In this document: piece by piece, positions 58,099-64,000 of the stretch
How positions within the stretch are numbered: the first letter of the stretch is position 1
Layout of the letters: each line of letters opens with the position of its first letter
Source: Rhizobium sp. CF080
GTDB lineage: Bacteria > Pseudomonadota > Alphaproteobacteria > Rhizobiales > Rhizobiaceae
DNA: 64,000 nt
NCBI RefSeq assembly: GCF_000282095.2
Contig: NZ_AKKC02000005.1
Location: forward strand, 62,001 to 126,000
Reading direction: 5' to 3'
The notes under the pieces: model-generated
The model's input: only the letters and a program-made list of their open reading frames with translations
Databases searched by the model: none
What the model was told of the DNA's origin: nothing
Made by a program: the position numbers and the translations under genes

Positions 58099-58944
58099 AT
58101 GAAATTCATAAGCTTCGTGGTCGACGGTCGACCGTCCTGGGGACAAGTGGACGGCGATGTCATTACCGATTTCGGCGCAAGCCTGACCGATTGCCCGACA
58201 ATGGTCGATGCGATCCGCAAGGGACTTGGCGCCGGGCTGTCTCTTCCCGGCGACGCGCCAAAGCTGCCTCTGAGCAGGGTGGCGCTGACCGTACCGATCC
58301 CCAATCCGCCAAAAATCCTCTGCGTCGGCCGCAACTATGTCGATCATGTCGCCGAAGGCAGTAACAAGGAACTGCCCAAACATCCGGGCCTGTTCGCCCG
58401 CACGGTCAAATCGCTGACGCCGCATGGCGGCCCGATCATGCGCCCGAAAGCCTCCGACAACCTCGATTTCGAAGGCGAGCTGGCGGTCATCATCGGCAAG
58501 TCGGGCCGTGCGGTGCCGAAGGAAACCGCGCTTTCCCACGTCTTCGGTTACGCCTGCTTCAACGATGCGACCTTGCGCGATTTTCAGGAGAAATATTCGG
58601 CACTGGTCGGCAAGAATTTTCCCTTCACCGGCGGTTTTGGCCCGTGGGTGGTCACCGCTGACGAAATTCCGGACCCAAATGCCGACCTGTCGCTGACCAC
58701 CCGCCTCAACGGCGAGGTCATGCAGCACAGCCAGACCGGCAAGATGATCTTCGACGTCGCGACCATCATCGCCTTCGTCTCGGTTTTCACCGAGCTGGAA
58801 CCGGGCGATATTCTTTTGACGGGTACGCCGGAAGGCATCGGCCGGGCGCGCAATCCGCCGGTCTGGATGAAGCCGGGGGATACGGTGGAGGTAGAGATCG
58901 ACCGCATCGGCACGCTTCGCAACGTCATCACCCAGGAAGCCTGA
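58099..58944 (+). CDS. Fumarylacetoacetate hydrolase family protein
   Basis: This 281-residue enzyme shows the FAH motifs: PPKILCVGRNYVDH, the metal ligands in NLDFEGELAVIIGKSG (E-x-E), the Asp-containing FNDATLRDFQ, and GDILLTGTPEGIGRARNPPV. Such enzymes are metal-dependent hydrolases of acylpyruvates or hydratases/decarboxylases of 2-oxo-enoic acids, often in aromatic catabolism. It overlaps no gene but follows the NTF2-like gene closely. A strong bidirectional terminator lies beyond its stop. Confidence 0.93.
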   Translation: MKFISFVVDGRPSWGQVDGDVITDFGASLTDCPTMVDAIRKGLGAGLSLPGDAPKLPLSRVALTVPIPNPPKILCVGRNYVDHVAEGSNKELPKHPGLFARTVKSLTPHGGPIMRPKASDNLDFEGELAVIIGKSGRAVPKETALSHVFGYACFNDATLRDFQEKYSALVGKNFPFTGGFGPWVVTADEIPDPNADLSLTTRLNGEVMQHSQTGKMIFDVATIIAFVSVFTELEPGDILLTGTPEGIGRARNPPVWMKPGDTVEVEIDRIGTLRNVITQEA

Positions 58945-58965
58945 TAAAAACCGACCTGACAGCAA

Positions 58966-58993
58966 AAAGCGCCGGACCCAAATCCGGCGCTTT
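58966..58993. terminator. Bidirectional Rho-independent terminator
   Basis: AAAGCGCCGGA (58966-58976) pairs perfectly with TCCGGCGCTTT (58983-58993) through a six-base loop. Poly-A on the left and poly-T on the right make it usable on both strands. It lies between the convergent FAH-family gene and the aldehyde dehydrogenase and separates their transcripts. Confidence 0.85.
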
Positions 58994-59012
58994 CCTTGTG
59001 GGCTCGGCGGCT

Positions 59013-60446
59013 TCAGAAGGCAGCGTGCGACACGAACTTGATCGTCTGGTAGGCCTCGACCGCCTCGATCCCGCCTTCGGATCCGTAACCGGAATCCTTC
59101 ACGCCGCCGAACGGCGTTTCCGGCAGGCCGAGGCCATGGTGGTTGATCGACAGCATTCCCGTTTCCACGTCGTTGGAAATTCGCCGCGCCTTTTCGGCCG
59201 AGGACGTATAGGCGTAGGCCGCCAGCCCGTATTCGAGCCGGTTCGCCTCCGCGATCGCATCGTCGAGGCGGCGGAAACTCTGCATTAGCGCCATCGGCCC
59301 GAACGGTTCCTCGTTCATCGCCGCGACGTCGGAAGAGACATCTTTCAGTACCGTCGGCTCGAAGAAATTGCCCTTGTTGGCGATCCGGCGACCACCTGCC
59401 TGCACCGATGCACCATTGGCATTCGCATCCGCCACCAGCCGGTCCATGGCCTCGATGCGGCGCGGATTGGCGAGCGGGCCCATCCGCGTCTCGGCGGCCA
59501 TGCCGTCGCCGACGGTGATCGCTTTCGCCTTTTCGGTGAAGCGATCGACGAAATTGTCGTAGATATCCTCCTCGATCAGAAACCGCGTCGGCGAAATGCA
59601 GACCTGGCCGGCATTGCGGTATTTTGCACCGGAAACGCGCTCCAAGGTGAGGTCGAGATTGGCATCGGCACAGATGATCACCGGCGCATGGCCGCCGAGT
59701 TCGAATGTGCCGCGCTTCATATGCTGGCCAGCCAAAGCCGCGAGCGCCTTGCCGACCGGCGTCGACCCGGTGAAGGAGACCTTACGGATCAGCGGATGCG
59801 GAATGAGATGCGCCGAGATCTGCGCCGGATTGCCGAACACCAGCGAGACGACACCGGGCGGAACGCCGGCCTCCTCGAAACATTTCACCAGTTCGACGAC
59901 GGAAAGCGGCGTCTCCTCGGCCCCCTTGAGCACGAGCGTGCATCCGGCAGCCAGCGCCGCCCCGATCTTTCGCGTGCTCTGCGCCACCGGGAAATTCCAC
60001 GGCGTGAACGCTGCCGTCGGCCCGACGGGTTCCTTCCGCACAGTCTGGATCACACCCGGCGCACGGCCGGGGATATCGCGGCCATAGGAGCGCCGTGCCT
60101 CTTCTCCGAACCACTCCAGGAGCCCCACGGAGTTTCCAATCTCGAGCTTGGCCTCAGACAGCGGCTTGCCCTGCTCCCGTGTCAGTACTTCCGCAATCGC
60201 ATCGGCGCGTTCCGCCAACAGACGGCCCGCAGCCTTGATCAGCCGACCGCGCTCATAGGCAGACACATTGCGCCAGCTTTCAAAGGCTCGGGCAGCGGCC
60301 TGCGCCGCACGATCGAGGTCCGCCACCTGCGCCACCGCAATGGCTGCAAAATTGTCGTTGGTCGCCGGGTTCTGCAGGTCGAGAAACTGGCGTCCCTCCC
60401 CATCGCTCCAGTGCCCGTCGATGAATAGCTGTGCCGTCGTCGACAT
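59013..60446 (-). CDS. Aldehyde dehydrogenase, succinate-semialdehyde type
   Basis: This 477-residue enzyme has all superfamily motifs: AFTPWNFPVAQSTRKIGAAL, SFTGSTPVGKAL, TFELGGHAPVI (general base Glu), and RNAGQVCISPTRFLIEE with the catalytic Cys. The C-terminal part PETPFGGVKDSGYGSEGG follows. The N-A-G-Q-V-C-I-S form is that of GabD-like succinate-semialdehyde dehydrogenases. It differs from the two operon-1 dehydrogenases. It may oxidise the aldehyde made by the TPP enzyme, or succinate semialdehyde itself. ATG 60446 is preferred to 60452 because the ribosome binding site AGGGAGG is then properly spaced. Confidence 0.92.
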   Translation of the reverse strand: MSTTAQLFIDGHWSDGEGRQFLDLQNPATNDNFAAIAVAQVADLDRAAQAAARAFESWRNVSAYERGRLIKAAGRLLAERADAIAEVLTREQGKPLSEAKLEIGNSVGLLEWFGEEARRSYGRDIPGRAPGVIQTVRKEPVGPTAAFTPWNFPVAQSTRKIGAALAAGCTLVLKGAEETPLSVVELVKCFEEAGVPPGVVSLVFGNPAQISAHLIPHPLIRKVSFTGSTPVGKALAALAGQHMKRGTFELGGHAPVIICADANLDLTLERVSGAKYRNAGQVCISPTRFLIEEDIYDNFVDRFTEKAKAITVGDGMAAETRMGPLANPRRIEAMDRLVADANANGASVQAGGRRIANKGNFFEPTVLKDVSSDVAAMNEEPFGPMALMQSFRRLDDAIAEANRLEYGLAAYAYTSSAEKARRISNDVETGMLSINHHGLGLPETPFGGVKDSGYGSEGGIEAVEAYQTIKFVSHAAF

Positions 60447-60477
60447 CCGCATGCCTCCCTATCTGTCTGGTTGTAGT

Positions 60478-61644
60478 TCAGGCCTGGGCGGATTTCGCTC
60501 CAAGCTCAGGTGTGTTTTCACTGGGCGCCTCAACGACGCCCTTGAGCAGCAGTTCGACAATCTCCGGCTCCGTGTAACCCGCGACTTCGCGCAGGATGGC
60601 GAGGCTGTGCTCGCCGAAATCTGGCGCCTCAAAAAACGGCGGCAGGCTACCGGCCAGATTAAACGGGGTTCCCTTCAGTGGCAGCCCGTCCGGCGAACGT
60701 TCGATCGAATCCGACCAAGCCTCTGCCGCCAGAACCTCCTCGCCGCGAAGCGAGACGGCCGACGCGATACCCACACGCTGAAGCCCGATCACGGCCTGCG
60801 CCGCGCTGCGCTGCCGGATCCAGACAGACAATGAAGCCGCCGGATCGGTTGTCGTTTCACCGATCAGCGACGCAAGCCTGTCGAGATCATCGAAACCGAC
60901 CGAAACCGCGACCCATTTCCCGTCTGACGATTTCAGGCAATCCTGAAACGCCATGAGCGGATCGGCATTCCCTGCGCGGTGCGAAACATCGGCCGCCGCA
61001 AAATTTTCGCCGATCATGAAACTCGTCAGTTCCCGTTGCGACAGATCGAGATGCACCCCGCCGCCTTGGGCGCGGCTGGCAAGTGCGGTGCAGATCATGC
61101 CCGCTGCAAAGATCGCCACCACCTGGTCCGGATAATTGAGATCGACACCACTGACCATCGGATCGCCGCCTTCGTAACCCGTGACCCAGGCCATTCCGGC
61201 AACGCTCTCCAGCGTCGAGCCATAGGACACATCCATCGCATCGGGGCCGGTTTCGCCCTGGCTGGAGATCGAGGCCAGAACGATGTCCCGGTTGGCGGTA
61301 GAAAGGGCGCGATATCCGATACCCAGCTTGTCCAGCACGCCGCGGCGGAAATTCTCGACCACGACGTCGCTCCGTTGAACGAGCCGCAGGAAGCAGGCCC
61401 TGCCTTCCGCCATCTTCAGGTTGATGGCGAGCGCCCGCTTGCGCCGGTTGGTCGCCTTGTAATGCGGAGAAAGTTCGCTGCTGTCTTCCGGCCGCATCGA
61501 CACCCAGATGCGGAACGGATCGCGATAGGTCGGCGATTCGATCTTGATCACCTCCGCACCCAGGTCCGCCAGCATCGCGGACGTCGCCGCACCGGCTGTG
61601 ATGATCCCGAGATCGAGAACCCGAATACCCGAAAGCGGCCTCAT
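60478..61644 (-). CDS. Class III CoA-transferase, CaiB/BaiF family
   Basis: This 388-residue family III CoA-transferase opens PLSGIRVLDLGIITAGAATS followed by LADLGAEVIKIESPTYRDPF, the usual N-terminus of the family. The catalytic Asp is probably in LNYPDQVVAIFAAGM (residues about 190). These enzymes activate carboxylic acids by moving CoA from a donor such as succinyl-CoA. Its start overlaps the stop of the next upstream paralogue (ATGA), so the two may form a heteromeric pair as in BbsEF. Confidence 0.9.
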   Translation of the reverse strand: MRPLSGIRVLDLGIITAGAATSAMLADLGAEVIKIESPTYRDPFRIWVSMRPEDSSELSPHYKATNRRKRALAINLKMAEGRACFLRLVQRSDVVVENFRRGVLDKLGIGYRALSTANRDIVLASISSQGETGPDAMDVSYGSTLESVAGMAWVTGYEGGDPMVSGVDLNYPDQVVAIFAAGMICTALASRAQGGGVHLDLSQRELTSFMIGENFAAADVSHRAGNADPLMAFQDCLKSSDGKWVAVSVGFDDLDRLASLIGETTTDPAASLSVWIRQRSAAQAVIGLQRVGIASAVSLRGEEVLAAEAWSDSIERSPDGLPLKGTPFNLAGSLPPFFEAPDFGEHSLAILREVAGYTEPEIVELLLKGVVEAPSENTPELGAKSAQA

Positions 61645-62663
61645 GGTTCCGCTCCGATCTGTTCCGGAACAGGGCCGGGCGGAAACACCCGATCGCCCCA
61701 GCGCACCGGCACGCGTGGCATGGTGAGGGGACCATCCGCCGTCTCCACGGAATGGAAAAACGCCCGCTGGGTATATTGCGGGCTCTCGACGATCTCCTCC
61801 AAAGTCAGGACCGGGCCCAGCGGCACGCGGTTCCTCTTGGCGAAATCGACGATATCGGCCCGCGACATGGTCAGGAATTTCTGTTCGACGATATCGGCAA
61901 TAAAGGCCCCGCGGCGTCGCCTGTTGGCGCGGATATCGAGTTCCGGTTCGTCCAGCCGCGGATCGTCCACGAGCCTTTTGAGGGCCGCCCAATCGCCCTC
62001 GCGATAAACCATGGCGATCCAGCCGTCGCGGCAACGCAGCACCTGCCATTCGGAATTGCGCCCCTTGCGCGATGGCGGCACCCCGCCGCCATGCGCCACG
62101 ACAAGGCTCTTCCAGTTCAGCCAGATGCCGACATCGAGAAGCGACACATAAGCGCTCCCGCCGCGACCGCCGGCGAGCAGTCCGGCCATGGCCGTATAGG
62201 CGGAAAGGCCCGCCGCATAATCGAGCTGAGATCCGGCCAACTTCAGGGGCTGCCTCTTATCGTCACCGACGATATCCAGCATGCCCGATGCTGCCATGAG
62301 GGTAAAACCATTCGCCCGCTGTGGCTCCGCGCCCTCCGGCAGAAGTCCGATGCGGATAACCGCCGGACCTTTTGCAAGATCATCCGGCTCGCAGCACGCG
62401 ACCACCGCATCCGCCGCCCCGATCTCCGTCTCCAGATCGACGATACTGCCAGTCCTGACACGTTTGCCAGCCATCAGGAACGCGTGGGATGCCGCATCCA
62501 GATCCTGCCTTGCGGGACCAATACACGTCACCCGCGCGCCAAGGTCGGCAGCAATCCGGCAGCAAAAATACACAGATCTAACGACGGAGATCGAGCAATC
62601 TTCGCATACGATCTGCATGATTTTTCGACCATCAAGCGGTTTTCTGGAATTAACGGGTTCCAT
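61641..62663 (-). CDS. Divergent class III CoA-transferase-like protein
   Basis: This 340-residue protein keeps the family outline but is divergent: MEPVNSRKPLDGRKIMQIVC resembles the P-L-D-G-I-R-V start, and GSQLDYAAGLSAYTAMAGLL carries the Asp at the expected catalytic site. The middle part has VVAHGGGVPPSRKGRNSEWQ and CRDGWIAMVYREGDW. It is shorter than usual (about 400). It overlaps the following CoA-transferase by four bases. Together they look like the two unequal subunits of a heteromeric CoA-transferase; the divergent one might be structural. Confidence 0.82.
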   Translation of the reverse strand: MEPVNSRKPLDGRKIMQIVCEDCSISVVRSVYFCCRIAADLGARVTCIGPARQDLDAASHAFLMAGKRVRTGSIVDLETEIGAADAVVACCEPDDLAKGPAVIRIGLLPEGAEPQRANGFTLMAASGMLDIVGDDKRQPLKLAGSQLDYAAGLSAYTAMAGLLAGGRGGSAYVSLLDVGIWLNWKSLVVAHGGGVPPSRKGRNSEWQVLRCRDGWIAMVYREGDWAALKRLVDDPRLDEPELDIRANRRRRGAFIADIVEQKFLTMSRADIVDFAKRNRVPLGPVLTLEEIVESPQYTQRAFFHSVETADGPLTMPRVPVRWGDRVFPPGPVPEQIGAEP

Positions 62664-62884
62664 AATTCTTTAACTCGCCTGAAACCGATGTATATCGGAA
62701 ATTTTCCAAATTCGTTCTTTAATCACCATTGACATATACTTTTATTCTGCATCTATTTCCGCACAACAAACCTATCCCTGGTTATGTCTCAATCATTTCT
62801 TCTGCACAGGCGAAGTGTCAAACGACGAAAATTCACGTCGAGATTGACATCTCCGCTCGTGCGGTTGGCGTCAGGGAAAAACAG

Positions 62885-64000
62885 TATGCGATTGCGAGGT
62901 TTTGGCGCAGCCCGCCGGGTATTGGGCAAAGGACCATTCCGCACTTACACCACCGGAAATTTCATTTCGCTGGTCGGTACGTGGATGCAGCGGATCTCCG
63001 TCGGGTACCTCACCTGGGAACTGACCCACTCGACCGTGTGGCTCGGCCTGATGGCCCTGGCGGATCTCTGCCCGACGCTGATCATCGGCCCGTTTGCCGG
63101 CGTCATGGCCGATCGCTGGAGCAAGTACCGGCTGCTGATCTCCACCCAGGCACTGGGCCTGCTGCAGGCCTCGCTGCTGGCCCTGTTCCACCAGATCGGC
63201 ATGCTCGAGGTGATCCTGCTGTTTTCGATCACGCTGATACTCGGCGTCATCAATGCGCTCGCCCAGCCGGCGCGGCTGGCGCTTATATCCAGCATGGTCA
63301 GCCGCGATCTGCTGGCCTCGGCCGTCGCCGTCAACGCCATATCCTTCAACCTGGCACGGTTTCTCGGGCCTGCCGGCGCCGGCCTCCTGATCGCCACAGC
63401 CGGCATCACCTGGAGTTTCATCGCCAACGCCCTAAGTTACGGCGTGATGATCCTCAGCTTACTTGCTATGCCGCGCGAGACACGCGACACGCCCGCGCCC
63501 ACCACCCGCAAATTCGGCCATGATCTGGCCGAAGGTCTGCTTTACGTGTTTCGCGACCGGGCAACGGCAGCGGTAATGGCCGTGCTGGTTGTGACCGGCA
63601 TCTGCTCGCGACCTCTGATCGAAATGTTGCCGGCCTTTTCCGGCGCGGTGTTCCATGGCGGCGGCCCGGCGCTGGCGGCATTGACCTCCTCGATCGGCAT
63701 CGGCGCGGTGCTTGGCGGAAGCTGGATCAGCAGCCGGCAGAAACCCGGATCGATGACCCGCGCCATGCTCGTCACCTCGCTCATCGCGGCCCTTGGCGTC
63801 ATTGCCTTTACCGCAGTCGATACGCTCTATCTCGCCCTGCCGGTTATCGTCTGCATCGGTTTCTGCTGGGTCTCCACCAGCATCTGTTCGCAGACCCTGC
63901 TGCAACTCGGCGCACCGGATGCCATGCGCGGCCGGGTGCTGGCACTTTACGGCCTGATCATCAAGGCGGCACCGGCGATCGGCGCGGTACTGGCTGGAAC
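62885..64000 (+). CDS. MFS transporter, EntS/MFS_3-like (partial, runs off the window)
   Basis: The reading frame is open from ATG 62885 to the last base, giving 372 residues without a stop. Ten hydrophobic segments are visible. The typical family start is FRTYTTGNFISLVGTWMQRI, and the loop between helices 2 and 3 reads GPFAGVMADRWSKYRLLIST with the conserved D-R-x-S-K-R-like motif. Members export siderophores, drugs or organic acids. It diverges from the CoA-transferase pair; the gap holds no clear signal. Its C-terminus lies outside the window. Confidence 0.88.

Noticed and set aside
1..64000. CRISPR arrays, tRNA or rRNA genes
   Set aside because: No regularly spaced short repeats, no cloverleaf-like sequences with a conserved T-loop, and no rRNA-like stretches were recognised anywhere in the window.

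Overview
The window is high-GC DNA that reads as a rhizobium-like alphaproteobacterium (Hyphomicrobiales, probably Rhizobiaceae). Supporting this are two DUF982-type small proteins, a HisKA_2/HWE-type histidine kinase, an Omp25/RopB-like porin, many high-affinity ABC importers, and a scatter of small rhizobial-type proteins among decayed insertion sequences. Genus is inferred from gene content, not from a marker gene. No rRNA, tRNA or CRISPR array was seen.

Layout. (1) 1.3-11.9 kb: an AraC-type regulator diverges from a tightly packed operon: aldehyde dehydrogenase, a complete branched-chain-amino-acid-type (HAAT) ABC importer, a second aldehyde dehydrogenase and a flotillin/SPFH protein. The second ATPase (LivF-like) has a tail of about 170 residues, Pro/Ala-rich and ending in a charged helix. 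(2) 12-31.4 kb: an accessory, eroded region. It holds two degraded IS1595-type transposase ends (12.0 and 21.0 kb), two IS481-type fragments (15.3 and 25.6 kb), several frameshifted or stop-interrupted small genes, and paralogous copies of the same small genes. Intact genes in between are a response regulator with a coupled membrane peptide, a histidine kinase, an MNT-HEPN fusion, a methyltransferase-like membrane protein, a Gdx/SugE-AhpD-MocR cluster, an AzoR-LOG pair, a LuxR regulator, a LysE exporter and a porin. (3) 31.4-39 kb: a MOSC protein, a large FAD protein, and a glucan pair (GH13 alpha-amylase, then a 4-alpha-glucanotransferase fused to a membrane domain), followed by a cold-shock protein. 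(4) 39.07-39.87 kb: an IS6-family element whose right end cuts off the 3' end of a Tat-exported alpha/beta-hydrolase. (5) 41-62.7 kb: a large catabolic region, mostly on the minus strand.

The catabolic region contains paired 2-hydroxyacid flavoenzymes (an L-2-hydroxyglutarate oxidase type beside a GlcD/D-2-hydroxyglutarate dehydrogenase type), a dienelactone hydrolase, a DUF35 protein with its thiolase partner, a PEP-mutase/ICL-family lyase, 3-oxoacid CoA-transferase subunits A and B, a ferric/polyamine-type ABC importer, an enoyl-CoA hydratase, an alpha/beta-hydrolase and a GST. A LysR regulator is divergent from these. Beyond it lie a TPP-dependent 2-oxoacid enzyme, an NTF2-like protein, an FAH-family hydrolase, a third aldehyde dehydrogenase, two overlapping class III CoA-transferases and an MFS transporter cut by the window end. 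Four-base stop/start overlaps join importer to scoA, hydrolase to GST, and the two CoA-transferases. Together they suggest uptake of an organic acid, decarboxylation and oxidation to a carboxylate, CoA activation, beta-oxidation-like hydration and thiolysis, and entry of the products into central metabolism. The substrate cannot be named from sequence alone.
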